Of a DNA stretch of 64,000 nucleotides, positions 36,247 to 45,709 are shown one piece after another. A program made the translations under genes and the position numbers. The notes under the pieces were generated by a model, which made no database searches, had not been told where the DNA came from, and saw only the letters and a list, made by a program, of their open reading frames with translations. Numbering within the stretch: the first letter of the stretch is position 1; every line of letters starts with the position of its first letter. The DNA is from Natrinema marinum (GTDB taxonomy: Archaea > Halobacteriota > Halobacteria > Halobacteriales > Natrialbaceae), in NCBI RefSeq assembly GCF_024296685.1, contig NZ_CP100763.1, positions 2,108,001 to 2,172,000 of the forward strand, written 5' to 3'.

Positions 36247-36639
36247 TTAGTAGACGTACGCGATCACCTGGCCCCCAATACCCTGCTCACGCGCCTCGTA
36301 GTGGCTCATGATGCCACTGCTCGTCGTGACGACGAGGGCACCGAAGTCTCGAGCGGGGAGATACCGTTTCTCCCACTTCTCGAAGTCCTGGGCGCCGACC
36401 GCGTAGCGGGGCTTGATGGGGCCGCACTCGTTGATCGCTCCTTTCAGTTCGACCTCGAACTGACCGGCTTTGCCGTCGTCGACGTACTCGAAGCCGTCGA
36501 TGTACCCGCGGTCGTAGAAGACCTCGAGCACGCTGCCGATCTCGTTCGAGGCGGGCGTTACCTCGTGGGTGAGATGACCCACGCTCTCGGCGTTGTCGAG
36601 TCCCGAGAGCGCGTTGCTGAGTGGATCGTTTCCGGTCAT
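36247..36639 (-). CDS. rps8: 30S ribosomal protein uS8
   Basis: A 130-residue protein, the standard archaeal length, from the ATG at 36637-36639. It begins [15 protein letters not shown] and has the C-terminal signature [20 protein letters not shown] followed by [20 protein letters not shown], the part that binds 16S rRNA helix 21. A longer upstream frame exists but overlaps rps14 and is not conserved. Confidence 0.95.
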   Translation of the reverse strand: MTGNDPLSNALSGLDNAESVGHLTHEVTPASNEIGSVLEVFYDRGYIDGFEYVDDGKAGQFEVELKGAINECGPIKPRYAVGAQDFEKWEKRYLPARDFGALVVTTSSGIMSHYEAREQGIGGQVIAYVY

Positions 36640-36640
36640 G

Positions 36641-36823
36641 TTATCGATACTTCTTGAATCCCATGTCGCGGGCGATCTCGCGGAAGCACTGTCGGCAAAG
36701 GTTGATGTCGTACTTGCCGACGAGCCCCTGCTCGCGGCCACAGCGCTGGCAGGACTCGATCTGTCCCGTGCGCTTTGCCGCGTGCTCGCCCGTGCGGTCG
36801 TTTTCTGTTTCGCTTTCACTCAT
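36641..36823 (-). CDS. rps14: 30S ribosomal protein uS14, zinc-binding type
   Basis: A 60-residue protein with four Cys in the C-x2-C...C-x2-C zinc ribbon (SCQRCG at ~24-29, LCRQCF at ~42-47) and the invariant C-terminus [11 protein letters not shown]. Overlaps the rpl5 stop by 8 nt and ends 1 nt before rps8. Confidence 0.95.
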   Translation of the reverse strand: MSESETENDRTGEHAAKRTGQIESCQRCGREQGLVGKYDINLCRQCFREIARDMGFKKYR

Positions 36824-37361
36824 CGTCTGCGCCCTCCACGCTGACGTCGAAGTTCGCCTCGAGGAACGCGATGGCGTCCTCGGGGGTCAGTCGGTGGTTC
36901 GACGGGATCGAGCGGGTGGCCTTGTCGCGCTTGGCGATGCGGTAGCCCGGACGCACCAGGTTGACGGTGACGTCCAGCCCGTAGATCCCGACGTTCGGGT
37001 CGTACTCCTGGCTGGGGAAGTCGGTGTGTTCCTCGACACCGAAGCTGAAGTTCCCCGTGTCGTCGAACTGCGCCGACGAGATGTTCGCGAGCGGCAGCGC
37101 CGTCTCGAGGAACCCGTGGGCGTCGTCGCCGCGGAGGGTGACCTTCGTGCCGATCGGGTCGCCCTGGCGGATGCCGAAGTCGGGTTCGGTCTTCTTCGCC
37201 TGGGTCCGGACGCTCTCCTGACCGGTGACCTCCTCGATGATGTCCTCGGCTTTGCCGAGTTCGCGGCCACCTTGCCCGACGCCCATGTGGACGACAACCT
37301 TCTCGACGCGCGGTTCGCGCATCTCGTGGAAGTCGCCGCCGGAGTCGCTCTCGCTACTCAT
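36816..37361 (-). CDS. rpl5: 50S ribosomal protein uL5
   Basis: A 181-residue 5S rRNA-binding protein. Landmarks are [40 protein letters not shown] and [20 protein letters not shown]. Two in-frame ATGs lie further upstream (37367 and 37370). I chose 37361 because homologues begin MSSES; it overlaps the rps4e stop by 8 nt. Confidence 0.94.
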   Translation of the reverse strand: MSSESDSGGDFHEMREPRVEKVVVHMGVGQGGRELGKAEDIIEEVTGQESVRTQAKKTEPDFGIRQGDPIGTKVTLRGDDAHGFLETALPLANISSAQFDDTGNFSFGVEEHTDFPSQEYDPNVGIYGLDVTVNLVRPGYRIAKRDKATRSIPSNHRLTPEDAIAFLEANFDVSVEGADDE

Positions 37362-38055
37362 CGTCATCACCAGTGAAGTTCTCGTCGATGACGACGACGT
37401 ACTCCTCGACGGTCTCGAAGCCGCCGTCGTCCGTCGAGACGCCGATTCGGTTCGGACCGCTGCCGGGGGTCACGTCGATCGCGTCGATCTCGCCGATCTT
37501 GCCGCCGTGGTTGCCGCGGACGGCGGTCACGAGCGCACCTTCCTCGTAGGGGAAGTGTGCGACGATCGACTTGTCGTCGTTGTCGACGACGATCGAGTCT
37601 TTGGTGTCGTACTCGTCTTCGTCGACAATGACGTTCGTCCCGTCGTGCAGCGTCAGCTGGGTGTCGCCGCCCGAAACCTGCTGTTTGCCCTCGATTTTGC
37701 CGAGGCGACTCTCGGCGGCGTCCTCGTCGATCTCGGTCAGCGCGAGCCGACCGCCCTCGTCGGGGAAGACGCGGTAGTACTCCCCGCGGGCGGGGAACGC
37801 GATGATGTCGAACATGCCGATCGGGCGCTGTTCGTCGTTGATCGGGTCCCCGTTGATCAGGATCGCATCCTCGGAGAGCGCGTATCGAGCTTCCTTCCGG
37901 GAGTCCACGTAGCCGAGGACGTCCCGCAGGAGGACGACGAGCGGCACGCCGTCTTCGCCGTGCGGACCGGCGTCGGCCTTGACCGTGAAGGTCTCGGTCT
38001 TTCGCTCGACCGGCCAGGACTTCGGTACCGACAGTCGTTTCTGGTGTTTCGTCAT
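37354..38055 (-). CDS. rps4e: 30S ribosomal protein eS4
   Basis: A 233-residue archaeal/eukaryotic protein with an S4-type RNA-binding segment ([21 protein letters not shown] region, ~44-65), the [16 protein letters not shown] core, and a KOW-like C-terminal part with [11 protein letters not shown]. It begins [20 protein letters not shown]. Overlaps rpl24 by 4 nt. Confidence 0.95.
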   Translation of the reverse strand: MTKHQKRLSVPKSWPVERKTETFTVKADAGPHGEDGVPLVVLLRDVLGYVDSRKEARYALSEDAILINGDPINDEQRPIGMFDIIAFPARGEYYRVFPDEGGRLALTEIDEDAAESRLGKIEGKQQVSGGDTQLTLHDGTNVIVDEDEYDTKDSIVVDNDDKSIVAHFPYEEGALVTAVRGNHGGKIGEIDAIDVTPGSGPNRIGVSTDDGGFETVEEYVVVIDENFTGDDDE

Positions 38056-38408
38056 TCGCTATCACCTTCGAGTCGCGCCTCGCGACGCTCGTCCTCGAGA
38101 TCGAGCTCCGTGATCCGGACGTTCGACGGGTCGAGCGGCCGCGGCACCTCTTCGCCGTCGGCCGTCTCGACGGTCACGTCCTCGACGTGGATCGTCCCGT
38201 CCTCGAGGATCGCACGCAGGACCTCGCCTTCGTCGCCGGCGTGGTCGCCGCGCATGACCTCGACCGTGTCGCCCGCGTTGACGCGGGTGCGACGGGTGTC
38301 GTACTCCTCGCGGAGCTCGTCGGACAGCGTCGCGTGGAGCTGCTTCTGTCGCTTGTGCAGCGGCGCTCGCTCCGTCTGCGTTCGCTGTTTGTGTGGTTGC
38401 TTGCTCAT
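38052..38408 (-). CDS. rpl24: 50S ribosomal protein uL24
   Basis: A 118-residue archaeal uL24. The basic start [20 protein letters not shown] precedes the KOW motif [20 protein letters not shown] (about residues 42-61), an early 23S rRNA binder in 50S assembly; the tail is acidic. Lies 2 nt after rpl14. Confidence 0.95.
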   Translation of the reverse strand: MSKQPHKQRTQTERAPLHKRQKQLHATLSDELREEYDTRRTRVNAGDTVEVMRGDHAGDEGEVLRAILEDGTIHVEDVTVETADGEEVPRPLDPSNVRITELDLEDERREARLEGDSE

Positions 38409-38410
38409 AT

Positions 38411-38809
38411 CTATACGATCATCGTCGCCGTGCTGGCGATTGCTCCGAAGCGCTCTGCGACTTCGCGGGCGATCGGCCCCTTGATCTCCGTGCCGCGGGG
38501 CTCTTCGTTCTCGTCGATGATGACCGCCGCGTTGTCCTCGAACTTCAGCCGCGTACCGTCGGGCCGGCGGATCGACTTCCGCTGGCGAACGATGACGGCC
38601 TCGAGGACCTGTCGGCGCATCTCCGGGGTACCCTTGGTGACCGAAACGGTCACTTTGTCACCGATCCCCGCCTTCGGCTGGCGGTTCTTGGTGCCCTGGT
38701 AGCCCGCGACGCTGATGACCTTCAGTTCGCGCGCGCCGGTGTTGTCGGCGCACGTGACCAGCGAGCCCTTCTTCAGGCCCTGCGTGACGTCGGCTTTCAT
38801 CGCCTCCAT
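38411..38809 (-). CDS. rpl14: 50S ribosomal protein uL14
   Basis: A 132-residue protein at the subunit interface. The family signature is complete: [20 protein letters not shown] near the start and [20 protein letters not shown] in the middle, then [24 protein letters not shown] one codon upstream is possible; the ATG at 38807-38809 overlaps the rps17 stop as TGATG and gives the usual length. Confidence 0.95.
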   Translation of the reverse strand: MEAMKADVTQGLKKGSLVTCADNTGARELKVISVAGYQGTKNRQPKAGIGDKVTVSVTKGTPEMRRQVLEAVIVRQRKSIRRPDGTRLKFEDNAAVIIDENEEPRGTEIKGPIAREVAERFGAIASTATMIV

Positions 38810-39246
38810 CACTCATCACCCTCGTCTTCGTCGGTCGCGAAGTCCTCGTCGGAGAGCTCCGGCTCAGGCTCGGCCTGGCTCGTGAGTTCGGCGAGGTCCT
38901 CCGCGGTCGCTTCTTCGGTTACTTCGACGACCACGTGCGATTTCGTCTTCGACAGTGGTCGGGTCTCTGCGATTCTGACCGTGTCACCGACCGAGAGCGG
39001 CTCGAGCACGCCCGGCACGTGTGCCGGGATGCGCGAGCGACGCTTCATCTGGCGGTCGTATTTCGGAACCGCCACGTCGTACTCTCGCTCGACGACTACG
39101 GTCTTGTCCATGTCCGTCGAGACGACGGTCCCCTCGAGGACCTGTCCTCGAACGGGGAGTTCGCCGTAGAACGGACACTTCTCGTAGTCGTATTCCTCCG
39201 GGTTTTCGGGTTCCGGAGGGGTTTCAACGTCTAGTCCTATTGCCAT
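38809..39246 (-). CDS. rps17: 30S ribosomal protein uS17 with a long acidic tail
   Basis: A 145-residue protein; the archaeal core is ~110. Signature segments are [37 protein letters not shown] and [20 protein letters not shown]. The last ~30 residues are almost all acidic ([20 protein letters not shown]). It overlaps the end of rnp1 by 10 nt, so translation is probably coupled. Confidence 0.94.
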   Translation of the reverse strand: MAIGLDVETPPEPENPEEYDYEKCPFYGELPVRGQVLEGTVVSTDMDKTVVVEREYDVAVPKYDRQMKRRSRIPAHVPGVLEPLSVGDTVRIAETRPLSKTKSHVVVEVTEEATAEDLAELTSQAEPEPELSDEDFATDEDEGDE

Positions 39247-39701
39247 GGTGAATCACCATTCGTCTCCGTGCGTCGGGCGGGTCGTGAGAGCAGCCGCGAT
39301 CCATCGACCGTAACGTAGGCCACGCCCTCGCCAGCGGCGTGGCGGTGATTCCGGGAGGAATCATCGCCACGATGGCCGGCGGCATCGCCGCCGGCCCGGT
39401 CTGTGGCCGCCGATCGCTCGGCAGCCCCAGGTTGAGTGTCGGCCAGTTTGGACGCAGTCCCCGACTCCTTCGCGGAGTCGGCGGCTTCATCTGTGATCGC
39501 GAACTCGAACGTCGAGCCCGACTTCGGCACCATGACGACCCGAGACTCGCCGTCTTGACGAACCTCTATCGAGAGGGTTTTGGTCGTCTCGATGACGACG
39601 CGGCCCTCCAGACCCACCCGCGCGGAGTCGTCGCTCTCGACGACTCGTACGGGGAGCCCGTTGAGTTCGTGTCGCGGCAGGGTCTCGGGTGTCAGTGCCA
39701 T
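39237..39701 (-). CDS. rnp1: Ribonuclease P protein component 1 (Rpp29)
   Basis: A 154-residue Sm-like barrel protein of archaeal RNase P, which trims tRNA 5' ends. The barrel reads [35 protein letters not shown] and [11 protein letters not shown]; the closing strand [17 protein letters not shown] is the best signature. Between them lie ~55 low-complexity residues (Ala, Gly, Asp, Ser, His), longer than in most archaea. I use the ATG at 39699-39701; a GTG at 39740 in frame would add 13 residues and overlap the rpl29 duplication described elsewhere. Confidence 0.9.
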   Translation of the reverse strand: MALTPETLPRHELNGLPVRVVESDDSARVGLEGRVVIETTKTLSIEVRQDGESRVVMVPKSGSTFEFAITDEAADSAKESGTASKLADTQPGAAERSAATDRAGGDAAGHRGDDSSRNHRHAAGEGVAYVTVDGSRLLSRPARRTETNGDSPWQ

Positions 39702-39708
39702 CGTTGTG

Positions 39709-39741
39709 TTACTCTTCGTCCTCGAGGTCGCCTTCCTCACG
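39709..39741 (-). repeat. Second, recoded copy of the rpl29 3' end
   Basis: On the minus strand these 33 bases read REEGDLEDEE then TAA, i.e. the expected tail and stop of uL29 (known haloarchaeal uL29 ends IQGEEGDLQEND). Bases 39721-39741 match 39771-39791 at 16 of 21 positions, and all five differences are at third codon positions. The copy is out of frame with rpl29 by the 50-base offset, so it is not translated as part of uL29 now. Confidence 0.65.
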
Positions 39742-39770
39742 GGCTTCGCCCGTTCGGATACCGGATCTCA
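39742..39770 (-). other. 29-base segment separating the two copies of the rpl29 end
   Basis: It brings the in-frame TGA that now ends rpl29 (39768-39770). It contributes to two short hairpins: GATCTC-GAAT-GAGATC (6-base arms, spanning 39763-39778) and CGGGC-GAA-GCCCG (5-base arms, 39740-39752). No open frame or known mobile-element feature is visible. Confidence 0.5.
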
Positions 39771-39974
39771 TTCGAGATCCCCTTCTTCCCGCTGGATCGT
39801 CTTGATCCGCGCGATGGTGCGACCCAGTTCGCCGATGCGACCCGGGTTCTCCGGGGCACCGCCGGCGGCGAGGACGGACTTCTGGTTCAGCAGCTCGGTC
39901 TCGAGTTCATCGAGTTCCTCCGCCCGTTCGGCGGGGGTCATGTCGCGGATCTCTTCGACGTGGAGGATCGCCAT
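39768..39974 (-). CDS. rpl29: 50S ribosomal protein uL29, apparently shortened at the C-terminus
   Basis: A 68-residue protein near the polypeptide exit. It begins [20 protein letters not shown] and has the family core [20 protein letters not shown]. It ends [10 protein letters not shown], whereas the downstream bases still encode REEGDLEDEE out of frame, so about three acidic residues appear lost after an insertion. Start shares a base with the rps3 stop (TGATG). A 66-nt gap follows before rnp1, unusual in this tightly packed run. Confidence 0.93.
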   Translation of the reverse strand: MAILHVEEIRDMTPAERAEELDELETELLNQKSVLAAGGAPENPGRIGELGRTIARIKTIQREEGDLE

Positions 39975-40912
39975 CAGGCGTCACCTCCCTCGTCTTCGTC
40001 TTCCGCTTCCTCGTCTTCCATCTCGGCGACGAGTTCCTCGGCTTCGGCCTCGACGTCCTCCTCGAGTTCCTCGAGTTCTTCCTCGACGCCTTCGTCTTCA
40101 CCGGGGACCTCGACCTCTTCGAACTCCTCGTCTGCCTCGACTTCCTCTTCGATGACCTCCTCGACGTCCTCGTCGACGGCGTCGACAGCCTCGTCAGACG
40201 GGGCCTCGGCACCGCCCTCGGCGGCTTCGGCCGTCTCGGGTTCGCCCTCGAGGAGTTCCTCGACGCCCTCTGCCTCGTTGGCCTCGACGGCGTCGGGGAC
40301 GAGCTCTTCGGGGTCCATGTCTTCGTTGATCTGGAAGTCGTCGGGGAGCTCGGCGCCCGGCGGGATGATCTTGACGTCGACGCCGATCGTGCCGAGCTTC
40401 ATGACCGCGACGCCCTGGCCGTGGTCGACGACCTCCTCGGCGGGTTCGCCGTTGTGCTTGATGTAGCCGCGGTTGAACTTCTCGACGCGCGATCGAGCAC
40501 CCGTGACCTTCCCGGAGAGCACGATCTCGGCGCCGAGCGCGCCGGCTTCCATGATCCGGTCGATCGTCGTGTGACCGGCCTTCCGGAAGTACCAGCCGCG
40601 CTCGAGCGCGTTCGCCAGTCGGTCCGCGACGATCCGCGCGTTCAGGTCGGGTTCGTCGACCTCCTGGACGTCGATCTGGGGGTCCTCGAGGTTGAACTTC
40701 TCCTCGAGGGCCGTCGTCACTTTCCGAATGTTCTCGCCGCCTTTGCCGATGACCATCCCGGGCTTTTCGGCCTTGAGGACGATCTGGGTTCCCATCGGCG
40801 TCTTGGCGACGTCCATGCCACCGTAGCCCGCGCGGCCGAGCTCTTCTTGGAAGAACTCGTCGATCTGGGACCGCTGCAGGCCGTTCTCGATGAATTGATG
40901 TTCGTCAGCCAT
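39974..40912 (-). CDS. rps3: 30S ribosomal protein uS3 with a long acidic C-terminal extension
   Basis: A 312-residue protein lining the mRNA entry channel. It starts [20 protein letters not shown]; the KH domain has [14 protein letters not shown] (residues ~52-65) and the C-terminal uS3 domain [21 protein letters not shown]. From ~residue 200 onward ~110 residues are overwhelmingly Glu/Asp/Ala/Val with no fold, a halophilic extension. The start at 40912 shares a base with the rpl22 stop; an upstream extension of the frame is not conserved. Confidence 0.95.
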   Translation of the reverse strand: MADEHQFIENGLQRSQIDEFFQEELGRAGYGGMDVAKTPMGTQIVLKAEKPGMVIGKGGENIRKVTTALEEKFNLEDPQIDVQEVDEPDLNARIVADRLANALERGWYFRKAGHTTIDRIMEAGALGAEIVLSGKVTGARSRVEKFNRGYIKHNGEPAEEVVDHGQGVAVMKLGTIGVDVKIIPPGAELPDDFQINEDMDPEELVPDAVEANEAEGVEELLEGEPETAEAAEGGAEAPSDEAVDAVDEDVEEVIEEEVEADEEFEEVEVPGEDEGVEEELEELEEDVEAEAEELVAEMEDEEAEDEDEGGDA

Positions 40913-41391
40913 TAGCTCTCGTCCTCCTCGGTTTCGGTCTGTTCTTCGACGACGATCTCGACGTCGACCTGGGGGGTGTTCCACGACGACGCCCGCCCCA
41001 TCGCGCGGGGCTTGCGACCGACCGACTCGCCGACCTTGTGGGCGGCGACGTGGACGATCTCCATCGACTCGGCGTCGAATCCCTGATGGTCGGCGTTGGC
41101 CGCGACGTTCTCGAGTAAGTCGAGGAACTCGCCGGAGACCTTCTCCGGGTACTTGCCGGCGTCCCAGCCCTCGACGTCGGAGCGGTGGCCCGCGCCGGCG
41201 TTGTGGGATTTGAAGGGGACCGACTGTACCTCGTCGATCACGTCCTGAAGGTACGCCTGCGCGTCGCCGACGGTTCGGCCCTTGATCTCGCGGGCGACCT
41301 CCTTGCTGTGCTTGTGGCTCATATGACGCTCCCGGAGCATGGCTTTCGCCGTGGCGTCCGGGTCCGCGTCGACTGAGTAGTTGATTCCCAT
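40912..41391 (-). CDS. rpl22: 50S ribosomal protein uL22
   Basis: A 159-residue protein of the exit tunnel. Signatures: [20 protein letters not shown], the [13 protein letters not shown] loop that reaches into the tunnel, and the conserved [16 protein letters not shown] near the C-terminus, then an acidic tail. 7-nt gap after rps19. Confidence 0.95.
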   Translation of the reverse strand: MGINYSVDADPDATAKAMLRERHMSHKHSKEVAREIKGRTVGDAQAYLQDVIDEVQSVPFKSHNAGAGHRSDVEGWDAGKYPEKVSGEFLDLLENVAANADHQGFDAESMEIVHVAAHKVGESVGRKPRAMGRASSWNTPQVDVEIVVEEQTETEEDES

Positions 41392-41398
41392 GCGTTGA

Positions 41399-41821
41399 TC
41401 ACTTCAGTGGGACGAACTTCGAGGATCGGGTCGCGCCGATACCGGCCTGCCCGTGCTCGACGGAGGTCCGCGTCAGCTGGAACTCGCCGAGGTAGTGGCC
41501 GATCATTTCGGGTTCGACGCGAACGCGCTCGAAGGCCTGTCCGTTGTAGACCTCGAACGTCAGTCCGACGAACTCCGGCAGGATCGGCATGTCCCGCAGG
41601 TGCGTTCGGAGCGGGTCGTTCGCCGTCTCCTCTTCGCCGGCTTCGCGGGCCTCCTCGAGCAGTTTCTCCTTCTCGACGGAGAGACCGCGTTCGATACTTC
41701 GCCGCTGGCGTGCGGGGAGCAGTTCCACGACCTCGTCGAGCTCTAACTCCTGTAGCTCCTCGAGCGTGTGACCGCGGTAGGTGAACTCACCTTCGCGGCC
41801 GGTTCGGTACTCCTGACTCAT
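41399..41821 (-). CDS. rps19: 30S ribosomal protein uS19
   Basis: A 140-residue archaeal uS19 at the 30S head. It starts with [20 protein letters not shown] and carries the core [41 protein letters not shown] and [20 protein letters not shown]. Overlaps rpl2 by 4 nt. Confidence 0.95.
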   Translation of the reverse strand: MSQEYRTGREGEFTYRGHTLEELQELELDEVVELLPARQRRSIERGLSVEKEKLLEEAREAGEEETANDPLRTHLRDMPILPEFVGLTFEVYNGQAFERVRVEPEMIGHYLGEFQLTRTSVEHGQAGIGATRSSKFVPLK

Positions 41822-42540
41822 TTGTTGCCACCTCGACCGGTGCGTCGGGACGAGATGTCACCGACTTTCCGTCCCGGCGGGGCGTCCCGCGAGACGGACT
41901 TGGGTTTGCCGGGGTGTTGTCGGCCGCCGCCACCGAACGGGTGGTCGACGGCGTTCATCGCGACACCGCGGACGCGGGGCCACTTCGTGCCCCGGGCCTT
42001 CATCTTGTGATACTTGTTGCCGGCCTTGACCATCGGCTTCTCCGTGCGACCGCCGCCGGCGACGACGCCGATCGTGGCGCGACACTGCGGATCGAGGCGC
42101 TTGACCTCGCCGCTTGGAAGCTGGACGACCGCGGCGTTGCGGTCGTGGGTGATCAGGTCGGCGTTGGTCCCCGAGGCGCGGGCGAACCGACCGCCGTCGC
42201 CCGGGTTCGCCTCGATGTTACAGACCGGGACACCTTCCGGAATCTCGGCCAGCGGAAGCGTGTTACCGGGCTTGATCTCGGCGGAGACGCCGACTTGCAG
42301 CTCCTCGCCCACGGTGATGCCTTCGGGCGCGAGGATGAGTCGCTGATCGCCGTCTTCGAACTCGACGGCGGCGACCGGTGCGGATCGGGCCGGGTCGTGT
42401 TCGATGTCCACGACCGTCCCGCGCACGATGTCGTCGTCCTCCTCTTTCTTGTGGTCGAGCTTCGCCTTGTACCGGTGGGACGGGGCGCGGAACGTCGAGG
42501 TACCGCGACCGCGTCGTTGGCCCTGAATGCGTCGTCCCAT
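41818..42540 (-). CDS. rpl2: 50S ribosomal protein uL2
   Basis: A 240-residue protein near the peptidyl transferase centre. Start [20 protein letters not shown]; core [21 protein letters not shown]-terminal segment [20 protein letters not shown] contains the conserved His (HPFGGG) implicated in subunit association and peptidyl transfer. 2-nt gap after rpl23. Confidence 0.96.
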   Translation of the reverse strand: MGRRIQGQRRGRGTSTFRAPSHRYKAKLDHKKEEDDDIVRGTVVDIEHDPARSAPVAAVEFEDGDQRLILAPEGITVGEELQVGVSAEIKPGNTLPLAEIPEGVPVCNIEANPGDGGRFARASGTNADLITHDRNAAVVQLPSGEVKRLDPQCRATIGVVAGGGRTEKPMVKAGNKYHKMKARGTKWPRVRGVAMNAVDHPFGGGGRQHPGKPKSVSRDAPPGRKVGDISSRRTGRGGNK

Positions 42541-42542
42541 GC

Positions 42543-42794
42543 TCAGAACACCCCGATTCGCGACGCGACTTCCTGTGCGTCGTCCTCCTCGTCGAGGCGG
42601 ACGATCGCTTTCTTTTTACCCTTCATCGTTACCTGCGTGTTGATGTTCTGTACCGTGATCTCGAACCGTTCTTCGACCTCGTCCCGAATCTCGGGCTTGG
42701 TCGCGTCCGGGTTGACGACGAACTGGAGCTTGTTCTCGAAGTCCATGTCGTTCATCGCCTTCTCGGTCACGAGGGGGTGTTCGATGACACTCAT
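42543..42794 (-). CDS. rpl23: 50S ribosomal protein uL23
   Basis: An 83-residue protein at the tunnel exit, docking site for the signal recognition particle. VIEHPLVTEKAMNDMDFENK opens it; LQFVVNPDATKPEIRDEVEE and VTMKGKKKAIVRLDEEDDA follow. Overlaps rpl4 by 4 nt. Confidence 0.95.
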   Translation of the reverse strand: MSVIEHPLVTEKAMNDMDFENKLQFVVNPDATKPEIRDEVEERFEITVQNINTQVTMKGKKKAIVRLDEEDDAQEVASRIGVF

Positions 42795-43543
42795 CGGTCG
42801 GCCACCTCCTCGAGCGCGCTTTCAGTCCAGACGGTCAGCCGTCCGGGCTGTGCGCCGGGCGCGAGATCCTCGGCGTTGACTTCGGCAGCCGTCGTCACGT
42901 CGGCACCCGCGAGGTTCCGGGCCGCACGGGACGGGCCGGACTCGCTCGAGGTGACGAAGAGGATCGACTTCGGCTGCTTGTACTTCCGGCCGCGGGTCTT
43001 CCCGCGACCCGAGCGGATGCTGCGACCCTCGTCGGCGCGGTCGACGTCGTCCGCGAGGCCCGCTGCCTCGAGGAAGTCGACGACCTCGCGCGTTTTCTCG
43101 AGGTCTTCGAACTCGTCGTCGACGACGACCGGAATCTCGGCGTCGTCGTCGAACTCGTGGCCGCGTTCGGCGACGAGATCGGCGTCGGTCGTCGCAGCGA
43201 CGGCGCTGCGGACGGCCAGTTTCTTTGCTTTCGTGTTGATCGATTCGGACTGGTCTTTCTCGGCTTTCGGCGGGTGAGCCTTCCGACCCTTGACGGTCTG
43301 GGGAACGCGTCGACCGCGACCCTCCTGTCGTGGGACGTGGGCCATGCCTCGGCCGCTACCGAACGATTCGGCCGGCGTTCGAAGGCCGGCGAACTCGTCG
43401 GCGCCGTAGTCCTGTTTTCGGTTTGCCTGGGCGACGCGAACGGCGCGGGCGATCAGGTCCGGGCGGTACTGGGTCTCGAAGACCGCCGGGAGCTCGACCG
43501 TGCCCGCGTCCGAGCCGTCCAGGTCTCGTACTGTTGCGTCCAT
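42791..43543 (-). CDS. rpl4: 50S ribosomal protein uL4
   Basis: A 250-residue archaeal uL4. Recognisable segments are LPAVFETQYRPDLIARAVRV, the extended tunnel loop SGRGMAHVPRQEGRGRRVPQ and the C-terminal domain with FVTSSESGPSRAARNLAGAD. Helps shape the exit tunnel. Starts 3 nt after rpl3. Confidence 0.95.
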   Translation of the reverse strand: MDATVRDLDGSDAGTVELPAVFETQYRPDLIARAVRVAQANRKQDYGADEFAGLRTPAESFGSGRGMAHVPRQEGRGRRVPQTVKGRKAHPPKAEKDQSESINTKAKKLAVRSAVAATTDADLVAERGHEFDDDAEIPVVVDDEFEDLEKTREVVDFLEAAGLADDVDRADEGRSIRSGRGKTRGRKYKQPKSILFVTSSESGPSRAARNLAGADVTTAAEVNAEDLAPGAQPGRLTVWTESALEEVADR

Positions 43544-43546
43544 GTG

Positions 43547-44566
43547 TTATCCCTGGTTGGATGCGGTGGAGACGTAGCGCACCTCGGGATCGAGGCGCGG
43601 CTGTCCTCCGGGTCGGATCGCCGGCCGGAAGCGCACGAGGCGCTTTTCCGGTCCGGGGAGCGAGCCTTTGATCAGCGCGTGCGGCCCGTCGACTTCGCCG
43701 TAGTTGACGAAGCCGCCGTCGACCGTCGCGTCAGCACCGTCGCCGATGTCGACGAGGCGCTTGTTCAGTTCCGTCCGCTGGTGGTAGCCGGTCTGACCCT
43801 GCTGGGGGACCGTCGAGCGGACGCGAGACGGGTTCCAGGGACCGAGGTTGCCGATGCGGCGACGCCAGCCCTGCCGGGCGTGTTTGCCCTTGCGTTTCTG
43901 GACGCCCCATCGCTTGACGGGACCCTGGGTCCCTTTCCCTTTCGTGACGCCGCTTGCGTCGAGGTACTCGCCGGCGCGGAACACGTCGTTCATGACGTGT
44001 TCGCCGCCGTCTGCGACGGTCTCGAGGGCGAACTCGAGGCGCTCGTCGACGGAACCGCCGCCGACGCGCGTCTCCATCACGTCCGGTTTCTTCTTGGGCA
44101 CCGAGGGAACGTCCCCCGGCACGGTGTGGGTGATGACTCGCACGTCGTCGACGCGGCCCTCCTCGTGGAGGCCCCGAAGTTCGTCTTCGGCGGCGTCGGC
44201 GTCGTAGTCGTCACCGGGAAGGTCCAGAACACGGTCGAGTTCGGGGACGAACTCGTCGGTCCAGACCTCGGTTATCGGCTTCATACCGTACGGCGTGTCT
44301 TCGTACGCTCGCAGAGCGACGGCGCGCATAGGCGGCGTCTCCACGATCGTCACGGGGACGGTCTGTTCCATCCCCTCGGTCGGCGAGTTCGCTTGATCGT
44401 CGACCATGACGACGTGGGTCATGCCGGCCTTGTAGCCCGCGAAGCCCTGAAGCGTCGGCTGTCCGTCAGTGTCCGGCCACGAGTTGAAGCGCGGGACCTC
44501 GCTGGTCGCACGCTTTCGTGGGCCGAACCCGAGTGAGCCTTTGCGTGGTCTATTTGCTTGTGGCAT
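43547..44566 (-). CDS. rpl3: 50S ribosomal protein uL3
   Basis: A 339-residue archaeal uL3. It begins PQANRPRKGSLGFGPRKRAT; FAGYKAGMTHVVMVDDQANS and GVTKGKGTQGPVKRWGVQKR are conserved, and the long finger near the peptidyl transferase centre holds RRIGNLGPWNPSRVRSTVPQ. Starts 4 nt after the SPOUT gene and leads the ribosomal protein series. Confidence 0.96.
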   Translation of the reverse strand: MPQANRPRKGSLGFGPRKRATSEVPRFNSWPDTDGQPTLQGFAGYKAGMTHVVMVDDQANSPTEGMEQTVPVTIVETPPMRAVALRAYEDTPYGMKPITEVWTDEFVPELDRVLDLPGDDYDADAAEDELRGLHEEGRVDDVRVITHTVPGDVPSVPKKKPDVMETRVGGGSVDERLEFALETVADGGEHVMNDVFRAGEYLDASGVTKGKGTQGPVKRWGVQKRKGKHARQGWRRRIGNLGPWNPSRVRSTVPQQGQTGYHQRTELNKRLVDIGDGADATVDGGFVNYGEVDGPHALIKGSLPGPEKRLVRFRPAIRPGGQPRLDPEVRYVSTASNQG

Positions 44567-44570
44567 GCTA

Positions 44571-45440
44571 TCACTCTTGCAGTGAGAGGGGAGCGAGGGT
44601 GGCGAACAGAGCCTCCTCCGTTCGCACGACCTCGCTTCCCTGGTTCGGAACCGTGTTCAGCCAGAGGTCGAACCCCGGATCGGCAGTGGGTTCGACTCCG
44701 TCATCGTCCGCCCCGTCCGGAGACGAGGGGACGGCTGACGCCTCGATTCCGAGGATGTCCGGCAGCCCTCGCTCGGGTGCGCCAAAGGCGACGGTCATAC
44801 CGTCGCGGCCGACGCGCCCGGCCAGCGTCTCGAGCCGCCCGACGGTGAGTTCCCCACCGAATCGGGAGGCCGCGATGCGGACGCCGGCGTCCTCACGGCC
44901 GAGTGCTGCGGAGAGGTCCGTCCGCTCGACCGACAGCCCCGGGAGGGGCTCGTCGACGAGTTTCGCCCGGACCGGTCGTCGCGAAGAGATCCTGACGGTC
45001 ACGCGCTCCCCCTCGGAGACCTCCATATCCGGAGGCGTGTTGAGGGAGATCGGGTGTTGCAAGCCGCAATTGACCCGGACGCGCCCTTCAGGTCCGACCT
45101 CGGTCACGATCCCTTGTCTTGACGACCCCGAACCGTTCGATTCGGAGCCGGTCTGTGACACCGCGCGGAGCGGCGGCAAGACGCCGACGTACTCCAGTTC
45201 GTCCCGCATCCCCCAGGCCTCGTTGCGGAGGTAGGGAGGCGTTGCGGCGTACCGCAGAACGGTACGGACGAACCCGCCGTCGAATCGCCCGGTCTCGCCA
45301 TCCCGATCGGGATAGACGATCAGGCGATCGGCCCGGAAGATCGTCGCCGCACGGGCGACGTATCCGAGTTTGCGAGTCGCCTCGCGTTTGTCCTCGGCTT
45401 CCCGGCTGAGTGACGACGGCACGAGTACGCTGACGGTCAT
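44571..45440 (-). CDS. Putative SPOUT-family RNA methyltransferase (SPOUT1/C9orf114-like)
   Basis: A 289-residue protein, first gene of the ribosomal run. It opens with TVSVLVPSSLSREAEDKREA, then KLGYVARAATIFRADRLIVYPDR, as in the archaeal/eukaryotic C9orf114 family of SPOUT methyltransferases. A beta-rich insertion (residues ~105-170, VTEVGPEGRVRVNCGLQHPI) looks like an OB-fold. The trefoil-knot end includes VGRDGMTVAFGAPERGLPDI and a C-terminal WLNTVPNQGSEVVRTEEAL. S-adenosylmethionine-dependent rRNA methylation is inferred from the family. A GTG at 45458 is an alternative start. The TATA element at 45497-45504 gives a ~34-nt leader. Confidence 0.82.
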   Translation of the reverse strand: MTVSVLVPSSLSREAEDKREATRKLGYVARAATIFRADRLIVYPDRDGETGRFDGGFVRTVLRYAATPPYLRNEAWGMRDELEYVGVLPPLRAVSQTGSESNGSGSSRQGIVTEVGPEGRVRVNCGLQHPISLNTPPDMEVSEGERVTVRISSRRPVRAKLVDEPLPGLSVERTDLSAALGREDAGVRIAASRFGGELTVGRLETLAGRVGRDGMTVAFGAPERGLPDILGIEASAVPSSPDGADDDGVEPTADPGFDLWLNTVPNQGSEVVRTEEALFATLAPLSLQE

Positions 45441-45496
45441 GCCGAAACGCTTCGGCACCGCGTCACTAGACTGTAGCGATCTATTGCGGAGAGGGT

Positions 45497-45504
45497 CTTA
45501 AAAG
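45497..45504 (-). promoter_or_regulatory. TATA box of the ribosomal protein run
   Basis: CTTTTAAG on the minus strand, predicted start ~45474, 34 nt before the SPOUT methyltransferase ATG. No other strong promoter is visible between genes of the run, so it may drive many of them. Confidence 0.5.
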
Positions 45505-45702
45505 AATAGCGGATTCGATCCCGGCTGTCAACGCCTCACACCCGCGAATTCGTGCCGAACGGACACACTCACGTTTGGGAATGTGTCACTTGCACCCTGC
45601 GTGGGAAGTCGGCGATCGTTGCCGGAAGCGGGCGGGCGTGTCAGGTCGATCACTCGAGAATCGCCATGCGCAAGCATGCCGCCCCTGTGTCGATTCGCAA
45701 CC

Positions 45703-45709
45703 CTTATAC
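45703..45709 (+). promoter_or_regulatory. TATA box of tRNA-Gly
   Basis: CTTATAC centred ~36 nt before the first base of the tRNA, predicting a ~9-nt 5' leader. Confidence 0.55.
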
